From the NCBI GenBank assembly GCA_934098345.1, contig CAKONX010000034.1, positions 1 through 13,045 on the forward strand: 13,045 nt of DNA, read 5' to 3'. The notes below the pieces were generated by a model. It searched no databases. It was not told where the DNA came from and saw only the letters and a program-made list of their open reading frames with translations. Source of the stretch: an uncultured Bacilli bacterium. Lineage in GTDB: Bacteria > Bacillota_I > Bacilli_A > RF39 > UBA660. Position numbers and translations under genes: made by a program. Below are positions 1 through 6,540 of the stretch, one piece after another; the first letter of the stretch is position 1; each line of letters opens with the position of its first letter.

Positions 1-6
1 ATATAC

Positions 7-22
7 TATAATAGGTGATAGT
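7..22 (+). promoter_or_regulatory. possible -10 box plus ribosome binding site of the histidine kinase gene
   Basis: TATAAT at 7-12 is directly followed by AGGTGAT at 13-19, three bases before the ATG at 23. AGGTGAT can pair with the AUCACCU of a usual 16S rRNA 3' end, and this decides the start. Any -35 box lies outside the window. If 7-12 is a real -10 box, transcription would start near base 19 and cut into the binding site, so the -10 call is weak while the binding site is well supported. Confidence 0.5.
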
Positions 23-2281
23 ATGATAAATGAAGGTAAAATATGGTTGAATGCATTTTCACTTTTATTATTGATAATAATATCTATTGTATTTTTTTCT
101 AAAGAAAGACTACATAAGGAAGAAGATAATTTATACTCTTGGATTTTAATATATAGTATAGTTTCCTTTTTTTCTGGGTTAATACTCGGGATAATAATAA
201 GTGTTCCGATATTTAACCTTCAAGGAATTTTAGCATGGTTTTTTTGCAAACTATACCTTTCTGGTTTGTTTGTTGTAATATATTTATTTTCTTATTATAC
301 ATATTTTGTATCTAGTAAAAAAGAGAAAATAACTAAGAAAAATAAAAGATTTATTATATATGCAAATTTGATAAATTTTATCATAATACTTTTATTACCG
401 CTTAACATCGATAAAATTTTAATTGATAATTCAATTAGCGGACCAGCAATGGTATATACTTTTAGTTTTATTTCGATCATGTATTTTTTGATGTTTATCT
501 TTATACTTAAAGATTTTAAAAATATTAAAAAGAAAAAATATATACCAATAATATTTTTAATTACAACTTCAACATTTGCCGAAGTTTTGATGTTTATATT
601 TCCAAGTGCAAACTACTTATTAAATCCAATAATCGTATTAAATATTTTGATTATGTATTTTACAATTGAAAATCCGGATATAAAAATGCTTAATCAAGTA
701 AAAGCAGCTAAAGATGCTGCAGATAAAGCTAATCAAGCAAAATCAGATTTCTTAAGTAGTATGTCTCATGAAATTCGTACACCTTTAAATGCTATTGTTG
801 GTTTTTCTGAATGTATAAAAAATGCAGATAACTTAGAAGAGGCAAAAGAAAATGCAAGTGATATTGTAACTGCATCTGAATCACTTCTTGAAATAGTAAA
901 TGGTATTCTTGATATTTCTAAAATAGAATCTGGTAAACTTGAACTTGTTCAAACTGACTATGACATATATAAAATATTAGATGAAGTTGTAAAATTAATT
1001 AAAGCACGTTTAGGAGATAAAACTCTTAACTTTGAAGTAAATATTGCTCCAGATATACCTCATGTTTTATATGGAGATCATTTTAATATAAAGAAAATAT
1101 TAATAAATTTCTTAACTAATGCAGTTAAATATACTGATGAAGGATATATTAAATTTGATGTAAGATGTGTAAGAGTAAATGATGAGGTATGTAGACTTAT
1201 TATGAGTGTTAAAGATTCTGGTAGGGGAATTAAAAAAGAAAATATAGATAAATTATTTACTAAATTTCAAAGACTTGATGAAGATAAAAATACGACTATT
1301 GAAGGAACTGGACTTGGTCTTGCTATTACAAAACAATTAGTAGAAATGATGCATGGTAAAATAGTTGTTAATTCTACATATGGTGAAGGTTCAGAATTTA
1401 CAGCTGCAATTGATCAAAGAATAAGTAATGCTAAACTTGCTACTGAAGAAACCGTTGTTGAAGGTGAACTTGATTTAACAAACAAGAATATTTTAGTTGT
1501 TGATGACAATACTTTAAATTTAAAAGTAGCAACTAAACTTTTAAAACCTTATAAATGTAATGTTGAAGTTTGTGAAAGTGGATTTGCTTGTCTTGATAAA
1601 ATAAAAGAAGGTAAAACTTATGATATTATTTTATTAGATGATATGATGCCTAAAATGAAAGGATCCGAAACACTAACTAGACTTAAACAAATTGATGGTT
1701 TTAATATACCAGTAATTGCTTTAACTGCAAATGCAATTCAAGGTATGAAAGAACAATATTTGTTACTTGGTTTTGATGATTATTTAGCAAAACCTATTGA
1801 AAAGAAAGAATTATATAGAGTTTTAAATAAATATGTTTTAAAAGCAGAAAATAAAGTTTCTAATTCTTCTAATTTAATTCAAAATAATGAAATTGAAATA
1901 GATTATGTTGATTATACAGATAAAAATATTCTAATAGTTGATGACAATTTACTTAATATAAAAGTTGCAACTAAGATAATGAAACCATATAACTTTACAA
2001 TTGATTATGTCTGTTCTGGAGCTGAATCATTAGATAAAGTAAAAGAAAAGCATTATGATATTATATTTATGGATTATATGATGCCAAATATGGATGGAAT
2101 AGAAACATTTAAAAACTTAAGTAAAATAGAAGGCTTTAATACACCAGTTGTTGCTCTAACAGCAGATGCTGTTGTTGGTGCTAAAGATAAATTCATTGAA
2201 GCTGGATTTACAGATTATGTTCCTAAACCTATAGATAAACATTTACTAAACGATGTAATCAATAAAATTTTGAAAAAATAA
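23..2281 (+). CDS. membrane hybrid histidine kinase with two tandem receiver domains
   Basis: A sensor kinase of 752 residues. About seven hydrophobic segments occupy residues 8-26, 39-60, 71-96, 108-127, 141-163, 173-194 and 199-215, so the sensor is membrane-embedded with no sizeable outer domain. A short helix leads into HisKA with SHEIRTPLN (phospho-acceptor His249). The ATPase domain follows, with the N box near NFLTNAVKYTD (363-373), DSGRGI (398-403) and GTGLGLAI (428-435). Two receivers close the protein: residues 488-605 with acidic pair D494/D495, phospho-acceptor D539, T568 and K590, and residues 633-750 with D640/D641, D684, T713 and K735. All receiver catalytic positions are intact, so both should accept phosphate. 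No HPt domain or DNA-binding output is present, so the final partner must be encoded elsewhere. The signal sensed cannot be told from the sequence. The gene appears to be transcribed alone. Confidence 0.95.
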   Translation: MINEGKIWLNAFSLLLLIIISIVFFSKERLHKEEDNLYSWILIYSIVSFFSGLILGIIISVPIFNLQGILAWFFCKLYLSGLFVVIYLFSYYTYFVSSKKEKITKKNKRFIIYANLINFIIILLLPLNIDKILIDNSISGPAMVYTFSFISIMYFLMFIFILKDFKNIKKKKYIPIIFLITTSTFAEVLMFIFPSANYLLNPIIVLNILIMYFTIENPDIKMLNQVKAAKDAADKANQAKSDFLSSMSHEIRTPLNAIVGFSECIKNADNLEEAKENASDIVTASESLLEIVNGILDISKIESGKLELVQTDYDIYKILDEVVKLIKARLGDKTLNFEVNIAPDIPHVLYGDHFNIKKILINFLTNAVKYTDEGYIKFDVRCVRVNDEVCRLIMSVKDSGRGIKKENIDKLFTKFQRLDEDKNTTIEGTGLGLAITKQLVEMMHGKIVVNSTYGEGSEFTAAIDQRISNAKLATEETVVEGELDLTNKNILVVDDNTLNLKVATKLLKPYKCNVEVCESGFACLDKIKEGKTYDIILLDDMMPKMKGSETLTRLKQIDGFNIPVIALTANAIQGMKEQYLLLGFDDYLAKPIEKKELYRVLNKYVLKAENKVSNSSNLIQNNEIEIDYVDYTDKNILIVDDNLLNIKVATKIMKPYNFTIDYVCSGAESLDKVKEKHYDIIFMDYMMPNMDGIETFKNLSKIEGFNTPVVALTADAVVGAKDKFIEAGFTDYVPKPIDKHLLNDVINKILKK

Positions 2282-2298
2282 TAAAAATGTATTATAAT
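2270..2298 (+). promoter_or_regulatory. promoter for the GNAT/M29 unit, overlapping the kinase gene end
   Basis: TTGAAA at 2270-2275, a 17-base spacer, and a perfect TATAAT at 2293-2298. The -35 box lies in the last codons of the kinase gene. The expected transcript start, near 2305, falls inside the 5' arm of the kinase terminator, so transcripts from here would lack most of that hairpin and could pass through. This predicts a leader of about 55 bases for the gene at 2360. Confidence 0.6.
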
Positions 2299-2327
2299 AA
2301 TGGACAATTTAAAATTGTTCATTTTTT
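2299..2327 (+). terminator. intrinsic terminator of the histidine kinase gene
   Basis: Arms 2299-2308 and 2314-2323 form a 10-bp stem with one G-U pair and a 5-base loop. A run of six T (2322-2327) overlaps the base of the stem. It begins 18 bases after the kinase stop codon. Confidence 0.85.
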
Positions 2328-2350
2328 CTTGAACTTATTTTTAGAATATT

Positions 2351-2359
2351 GGGGATAAT
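2351..2359 (+). promoter_or_regulatory. ribosome binding site GGGGAT with 3-base spacing
   Basis: GGGGAT (2351-2356) plus AAT precedes the ATG at 2360. The spacing matches the GGTGAT sites of the genes at 23 and 3251 and supports this start. TAGAAT at 2342-2347 could act as a -10 box but has no matching -35 box. Confidence 0.6.
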
Positions 2360-3220
2360 ATGAGAATTGAAGTTAATAAAAGTGATAATAATACTAGAAT
2401 ATATGTAGAAGAAACTATTTCTAAGAAAGATATAAAAGAGAATATTCCAAGTGAAATAATTTATAATAAACTAAGTGATTATTTGGATATAGGTATTTAT
2501 GAAATCATTAATGATGAAGGACATATTGTTTTTATACAAAAGAATGATTCTTTGATAAATGTGGTAACAGAAGAAGAATCTTTAGAAATAAGTGATAAAT
2601 ATCATTATTTTAGATATACAAATGAAATTGATACTTTATCAAGTAATTCTACTGATGAAGAAAAGGTTGAGAAAATTCCATCTTTAATTAAATTTACAAA
2701 ATATATTGATCGTGTTTCAATTAAAAATAGCTCTAGAATTAATCTATCGTTTATTCTTCAAACTATTAGAATTTGGGATGAATCTAGATCAACTAAATTA
2801 ATTGAAGGTGATAATTTATTTTTATCTTTAGGAGCTTTTAAATTATCATCTAATCCTGAAAACACATTAGAAATTGTTAAAAAAGATACATTAGAGGTAG
2901 TTGGTCAAATCGAATTTGTTTTACAAAAAAAGAATGAAGATAATTTTTTATATACAGGTAATGTTTCCTATGAAATATATAAGAGTCACCAAAATTCTGG
3001 TTATGCAACTGCTGCTTTAGGATTATTAAAACAATATATAAATGATAATTTAAATGAATACAATAAAGATATTTATATTTCAACTACCAGAGAAAATGTA
3101 TATAGTCAAAAAGTTGCTTTAAATAATGGAGCAGTGTTATATAAAGATACAGATGTACCAAAAAGTGAACCTCTATATTATATGGGTAAAGTATCGCATG
3201 TTTTAGTTTATAAAATTTAA
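2360..3220 (+). CDS. GNAT-type N-acetyltransferase with unrecognised N-terminal half
   Basis: A soluble protein of 286 residues. The C-terminal part (about 150-286) looks like a GNAT fold. HQNSGYATAAL (210-220) matches the acetyl-CoA-binding Q/R-x-x-G-x-G/A motif and the helix after it. The preceding strand region (201-208) and the later segment NVYSQKVALNNGAVL (246-260) resemble the usual N-x-x-S and 'neighbour helix-Gly' end of the fold. It should therefore move an acetyl group from acetyl-CoA to an amine on an unknown acceptor. Residues 1-150 are not recognised; they are acidic and hydrophilic, without membrane segments, and make the protein nearly twice the size of a minimal GNAT enzyme. 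The M29 peptidase gene begins 30 bases downstream with no terminator between, so co-transcription is likely. The acceptor cannot be inferred. Confidence 0.75.
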   Translation: MRIEVNKSDNNTRIYVEETISKKDIKENIPSEIIYNKLSDYLDIGIYEIINDEGHIVFIQKNDSLINVVTEEESLEISDKYHYFRYTNEIDTLSSNSTDEEKVEKIPSLIKFTKYIDRVSIKNSSRINLSFILQTIRIWDESRSTKLIEGDNLFLSLGAFKLSSNPENTLEIVKKDTLEVVGQIEFVLQKKNEDNFLYTGNVSYEIYKSHQNSGYATAALGLLKQYINDNLNEYNKDIYISTTRENVYSQKVALNNGAVLYKDTDVPKSEPLYYMGKVSHVLVYKI

Positions 3221-3250
3221 AATATTTAGTATAATAATACTGGTGATAAT
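3207..3250 (+). promoter_or_regulatory. possible internal promoter and ribosome binding site for the M29 peptidase
   Basis: A perfect TATAAT at 3230-3235 lies 17 bases after a weak -35 match, TTTATA (3207-3212). GGTGAT (3242-3247) sits three bases before the ATG at 3251 and can pair with the AUCACC of a usual 16S 3' end. A transcript from here would start near 3242 and have a leader of only about 9 bases. The binding site is firm. The promoter is tentative, because read-through from the preceding gene would also serve. Confidence 0.5.
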
Positions 3251-4438
3251 ATGAAAAGAAAATATGCATATCTTTTACTTAAATGTTTGAATTTAAAAGA
3301 AAACGATTATTTATTTATAAGTATACCTAAACATATATCAGGATTTAAAAATATTCTTTTAGAGGAATGTAAAAAATTTAACTTAAAAGAAGTATATGTA
3401 GATGAAATAGATGAATATAAAAAACATGATTTAATGAAATATATGGATCAAGAAAATATCAATAAACATCCTATGTTTGATTCATCAATATATAATAAAT
3501 ATGCCAAATTGGATGCCGCATTTCTTTTTGTTAGAAGTATGATTCCATCTCTTATGAGTGATATTGAACCAATAAAAATAAAAGAAACAATAAAACATAG
3601 ACAAGAAACTGAAAAATATTTTAGAACTTTATATAATGCTGGTAGCTTAAGATGGACAATTGCATGTGTTCCAAATGCTAAATGGAGTCATTCAATAAAT
3701 TTAACTGTTAATGAATTTTGGGATAATTTATATAAAATATGCTTTATAGATAAAAATAAAGATGCATATGAAACATGGAATAAGTATTTAGAAAAACTAA
3801 GTAATATAACTGATAAATTAAATAAATATAATTTTGATCATTTAGAATATAAAAATGAATTGGGAACTGATTTAAAAATATATTTACCAAAGGGACATAA
3901 GTGGAGTAGTGGTAAAAGTCCAAATGGTGATATATGTAATATGCCTACATTAGAAGTATTTACAAGCCCTGAATATAATAAAACTGAAGGAATCGTTTAC
4001 TCATCTAAACCACTTATATACAATAATGTAACTATAGAGAACTTCTATTTAAAATTTAAAGATGGAAAAGTTAGAGAATATCATGCAGAAACGGGAGAAG
4101 ATGTATTAACTACTATTCTTGAAACTGATGAATACTCACGTTATTTGGGAGAATGTGCTTTAGTTTCATTTGATTCAGCAATTAATAAAACAAATATTAT
4201 TTTTAATGAGACTTTATATGATGAAAATGCATCTTGTCATATCGCGATTGGAAGAGGTTTTGCTGAATGCTTAGATGGTGATGTGAAAGATGATGAAGAG
4301 CAATTAAAAAGAGGAGTAAATATATCTAAAACACATGTTGATTTTATGATAGGCACTCGTGATTTAGAAGTTATTGGTGTAACTCATGATAATAAAAAAA
4401 TCGAGGTTATAAAAAACGGGAATATCGTTATTGAATAA
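3251..4438 (+). CDS. M29-family metallo-aminopeptidase (AmpS/aminopeptidase T type)
   Basis: A cytoplasmic exopeptidase of 395 residues, close to the family length near 400-410. M29 enzymes use two metal ions to remove N-terminal residues from peptides. Ligand motifs appear in the expected order: E235 in TLEVFTSPE, E301 in YLGECALV, H330 in ASCHIAIG, and H362/D364 in HVDFMIGT. The spacing from the first to the second Glu (66) and on to His330 (29) agrees with the residue numbers I recall for the Thermus and Staphylococcus enzymes. At the place of the family's active-site Tyr, seven residues after this His, there is Phe337. This is either a subfamily variant or a sign of altered activity. There is no signal peptide. 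It lies between a GNAT gene and a small exported-protein gene, with only 13 bases to the latter, and general peptide turnover is the likely role. Confidence 0.9.
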   Translation: MKRKYAYLLLKCLNLKENDYLFISIPKHISGFKNILLEECKKFNLKEVYVDEIDEYKKHDLMKYMDQENINKHPMFDSSIYNKYAKLDAAFLFVRSMIPSLMSDIEPIKIKETIKHRQETEKYFRTLYNAGSLRWTIACVPNAKWSHSINLTVNEFWDNLYKICFIDKNKDAYETWNKYLEKLSNITDKLNKYNFDHLEYKNELGTDLKIYLPKGHKWSSGKSPNGDICNMPTLEVFTSPEYNKTEGIVYSSKPLIYNNVTIENFYLKFKDGKVREYHAETGEDVLTTILETDEYSRYLGECALVSFDSAINKTNIIFNETLYDENASCHIAIGRGFAECLDGDVKDDEEQLKRGVNISKTHVDFMIGTRDLEVIGVTHDNKKIEVIKNGNIVIE

Positions 4439-4451
4439 GAAGAGGTAAAAT

Positions 4452-4946
4452 ATGAATAAAGTAAGTAAAATAATTATTGTTTTAGAGTTGTTAGTTATAA
4501 TATTTTTAAGTGTTGTTTTAATTGTAAAATTAAGTAATAAAAAAGTTGATAAATTGGATGATAATCAAACAGGTAGTACGACTACTACAAGTGCAAAACC
4601 AGATATTATAAGTGTAGATGAAATAATTAAAAATGAATTAATAGATATTATAGAAGATGCTAAAAATAATACAAATAAATATAGTTTTATATCAGAAGAA
4701 ATAAAAAATAATTATTATGCTAATCTTGAAAACTTTAAAATAGATGCATTTTCTAAATATAATGATGAATGTTATGATTTTGTAGCAACTTATAATTGTA
4801 AAAATGAAGAAGATGAGTCATGTTTTTATAGAGGAGAAGCAATAGGAAAAAAAGATGAATTTGGTTATAAATATAATGGTTCAGTTAAAATAGATAATAA
4901 TTTTAAAATTACTTCTATAAGTGAATATACTTGTAATGTTAATTAA
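4452..4946 (+). CDS. small single-pass membrane-anchored exported protein, function unknown
   Basis: A protein of 164 residues that I do not recognise. One strong hydrophobic segment at residues 7-26, after a short positive start, should act as an uncleaved signal anchor. A Thr/Ser-rich linker (39-48) follows, then an outer domain of about 110 residues. The only cysteines, C107, C116, C124 and C161, are all in the outer part, so two disulfides are possible. There is no lipobox Cys, so it is not an obvious lipoprotein. AAGAGG at 4440-4445, six bases before the ATG, supports the start. It is the last gene of the probable unit with the GNAT and M29 genes, and a strong terminator follows. The linkage to the peptidase may be only positional. 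Confidence 0.8.
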   Translation: MNKVSKIIIVLELLVIIFLSVVLIVKLSNKKVDKLDDNQTGSTTTTSAKPDIISVDEIIKNELIDIIEDAKNNTNKYSFISEEIKNNYYANLENFKIDAFSKYNDECYDFVATYNCKNEEDESCFYRGEAIGKKDEFGYKYNGSVKIDNNFKITSISEYTCNVN

Positions 4947-4971
4947 TGCGAGAAAATAGCATATAATAGGT

Positions 4972-5001
4972 AAAAAGTAGTTGAAAAATACTACTTTTTT
5001 T
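4972..5001 (+). terminator. intrinsic terminator of the GNAT/M29/exported-protein unit
   Basis: Perfect 10-bp inverted repeat AAAAAGTAGT (4972-4981) and ACTACTTTTT (4990-4999) around an 8-base loop, ending in T at 4995-5001. Its loop and 3' arm also hold the rpsB -35 region. Confidence 0.9.
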
Positions 5002-5009
5002 GATATATT
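4981..5009 (+). promoter_or_regulatory. promoter of the rpsB-tsf operon
   Basis: TTGAAA (4981-4986), a 17-base spacer, and TATATT (5004-5009), preceded by TG at 5001-5002, which makes an extended -10 element. Transcription should begin near 5016, giving a leader of about 104 bases. The -35 box begins at the end of the 5' arm and in the loop of the upstream terminator, so the new transcript lacks that hairpin. Confidence 0.7.
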
Positions 5010-5015
5010 AACTAT

Positions 5016-5119
5016 GGTTTAAAAACCAAATAAGCACAAGTGTTGTTTGCCTTATCTAGTGGCCAAGTGTTGGTAAGGTATAGATACTTGGAAGTAATAA
5101 CGAAAAGGAGAGTGTAATT
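5016..5119 (+). promoter_or_regulatory. structured 5' leader of rpsB, candidate ribosomal-protein autoregulatory RNA with pseudoknot
   Basis: The leader can form a small 5' hairpin (5016-5019 with 5024-5027) and a 9-bp stem 5048-5056 with 5072-5080, including two G-U pairs. In the 15-base loop, 5063-5070 is complementary to 5084-5091 (CCAAGT with ACTTGG plus two pairs), which would make an H-type pseudoknot. CAAGTGTTG occurs at both 5037-5045 and 5064-5072, so alternative pairings exist. The binding site AAAGGAG (5104-5110) lies 13 bases after the last helix. S2 is known to repress rpsB-tsf in enterobacteria. A similar role here is an inference, and I do not recognise this fold as a named family. 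Confidence 0.5.
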
Positions 5120-6016
5120 ATGGCTGTTGTTTCTATGAATAATTTATTAGAAGCAGGTGTTCACTTTGGACATCAAACTAAAAGATGGAATCCTAAAATG
5201 AAGGAATACATCTTTACTTCAAGAGATGATATTTATATAATCGATCTTGAAAAAACTGTAGCATGTATGGAAAAAGCATATGCTAAAATTAAAGAAATAG
5301 CTGAAAATGGAGGAAGTTTCTTGTTTGTTGGAACTAAAAAACAAGCTGTTGAAGCATCTATTGAAGAAGCTACTCGTTCTGAATCTTTCTATGTGACTGA
5401 AAGATGGTTAGGTGGAACATTAACAAACTTCAGAACTATCAGAAGAAGAATTAAAAGATTAGAAGAAATCGAAAATATGGAAAGCAATGGTATGTTTGAT
5501 GCATTACCTAAAAAAGAAGTTATTGGTCTTAAAAAAGAATATGATAAACTAAATAAAGTTTTATGTGGTATTCGTGGTATGGACAAACTTCCAAATGCTT
5601 TAATTATTGTTGATCCTAAAAAGGAAATCAATGCTATAAGAGAAGCTAGAAAATTAAACATTCCAGTATTTGGTTTGGTAGATACTAACTGTGATCCAGA
5701 TGATGTTGATTATGTTATTCCTGGTAACGATGACGCAGTTAGAAGTGTAAAAGTTGTTTTAGGTGCTTTAACTAATGCAATATGCGAAGCTAAAGGACTT
5801 GAAATAGTTGATTATGTAACTGAAGATGAAAGTAATAAAAAAGATTCAAAAGAAAAGTTTGAAAAAGCTATCAAAGAAGAAAAAATAGAAGAAAAAGAAG
5901 AAACTGATTCTTTGGAAGGAAAAACTGTTACTGAACTTAGAAATATGGCTAAAGAAGCTGGTATCAAAGGTTATTCAACTATGAAAAAAGATGAATTAAT
6001 CAGTGCATTAAAATAA
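5120..6016 (+). CDS. rpsB: 30S ribosomal protein S2 with C-terminal Rho-N/SAP-like extension
   Basis: A protein of 298 residues. The S2 core covers about 1-230 and contains typical segments such as LLEAGVHFGHQTKRWNPKM (9-27), FVGTKKQA (69-76), ERWLGGTLTN (94-103) and NIPVFGLVDTNCDPD (180-194). S2 sits at the head-body junction of the small subunit and is needed for S1/mRNA engagement and initiation in many bacteria. Beyond the core lies an acidic, Lys/Glu-rich linker (about 233-264). It is followed by a compact 33-residue module (266-298) whose pattern, T-V-x-E-L-x-x-x-A-K-x-x-G-I-K-G-Y-S-x-x-x-K-x-E-L-I-x-A-L, fits the Rho N-terminal/SAP helix-extended-helix fold that binds nucleic acid in other proteins. 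Many S2 proteins end at 230-260 residues. AAAGGAG at 5104-5110 supports the start. It is the first gene of an operon with the protein at 6019 and tsf. Confidence 0.97.
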   Translation: MAVVSMNNLLEAGVHFGHQTKRWNPKMKEYIFTSRDDIYIIDLEKTVACMEKAYAKIKEIAENGGSFLFVGTKKQAVEASIEEATRSESFYVTERWLGGTLTNFRTIRRRIKRLEEIENMESNGMFDALPKKEVIGLKKEYDKLNKVLCGIRGMDKLPNALIIVDPKKEINAIREARKLNIPVFGLVDTNCDPDDVDYVIPGNDDAVRSVKVVLGALTNAICEAKGLEIVDYVTEDESNKKDSKEKFEKAIKEEKIEEKEETDSLEGKTVTELRNMAKEAGIKGYSTMKKDELISALK

Positions 6017-6018
6017 TT

Positions 6019-6540
6019 ATGGATACTATAGAAATAAATAAACCTTGTTTTATGGAGATAGAAGGGATGCTAGAGGATAGACAAGTTGAATTTACTGAAC
6101 TCAATATTGATGACCCAGTTAGATCCCTTACTGCTTATCCATTTACAAATAAAGTAAAGTATTATAAATGTGTTGAGGACGTCATCAAAGAAATTGCGGA
6201 TAAATATTGCGATATTCAAATAGAAGATATTTTTACAAGCAATTATAATATTCCATTTATGGAAGATTTATGTTTTTATATTAAAGGATTACTTAGTGAT
6301 TTAAATAATTGGGAAATAAAATGGTATATTGATAACGAAGCAAAGAACGTAGTAATTGAAAAACTAAAAGATGGCAATATAGACAGTATAACTACTGAGG
6401 AGAATGCTGATTATCAAATAGTTTTTAAAGCTTTGATGTTTGAATTAAAACAAGAATGTTACCGAATGGAAGGATATAATCTAGATAATCAAAGATTAAT
6501 TAAAATAAAAATAAATAAAGAGGAGAGTAAAAATGATTAG
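6019..6540 (+). CDS. unrecognised 173-residue protein inserted between rpsB and tsf
   Basis: A soluble, acidic protein with no membrane segment and no motif I recognise. Short stretches alternate between predicted helix and strand, and several Trp/Tyr/Phe residues (for example 84-101) suggest a folded globular core. The ATG lies two bases after the rpsB stop, and no Shine-Dalgarno sequence precedes it, so translation is probably coupled to ribosomes leaving rpsB. Met12 and Met17 are alternative starts but have no better site. The end overlaps tsf by eight bases, and the tsf ribosome binding site lies inside this gene. Being locked between S2 and EF-Ts suggests a role in, or regulation with, translation, but no function can be assigned. 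The open frame between two tight junctions argues that it is real. Confidence 0.8.
   Translation: MDTIEINKPCFMEIEGMLEDRQVEFTELNIDDPVRSLTAYPFTNKVKYYKCVEDVIKEIADKYCDIQIEDIFTSNYNIPFMEDLCFYIKGLLSDLNNWEIKWYIDNEAKNVVIEKLKDGNIDSITTEENADYQIVFKALMFELKQECYRMEGYNLDNQRLIKIKINKEESKND
6517..6525 (+). promoter_or_regulatory. tsf ribosome binding site
   Basis: AAAGAGGAG ends seven bases before the tsf ATG at 6533 and lies within the end of the preceding gene. It selects the tsf start and allows initiation independent of the weakly started upstream gene. Confidence 0.8.

Noticed and set aside
295..480. Minus-strand open frame of 61 codons inside the kinase gene
   Set aside because: It lies wholly opposite a well-supported coding region and mirrors its hydrophobic codons. 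No ribosome binding site or family features were seen.
2877..3269. Two minus-strand open frames opposite the GNAT gene and the start of the M29 gene
   Set aside because: They are antisense shadows rich in Tyr, His and Leu, as expected from the complement of AT-rich coding DNA, with no recognisable protein.
4962..4967. TATAAT between the exported-protein gene and its terminator
   Set aside because: No acceptable -35 box at 16-18 bases, and a transcript starting near 4974 would still carry most of the terminator stem. It is likely chance in AT-rich DNA.
5037..5072. Repeat of CAAGTGTTG as a CRISPR or operator array
   Set aside because: There are only two 9-base copies, 18 bases apart, inside the rpsB leader. 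They fit RNA pairing better than an array.
5389..5661. Minus-strand open frame of 90 codons inside rpsB
   Set aside because: It is opposite the highly conserved S2 core, and the translated sequence is a low-information shadow.
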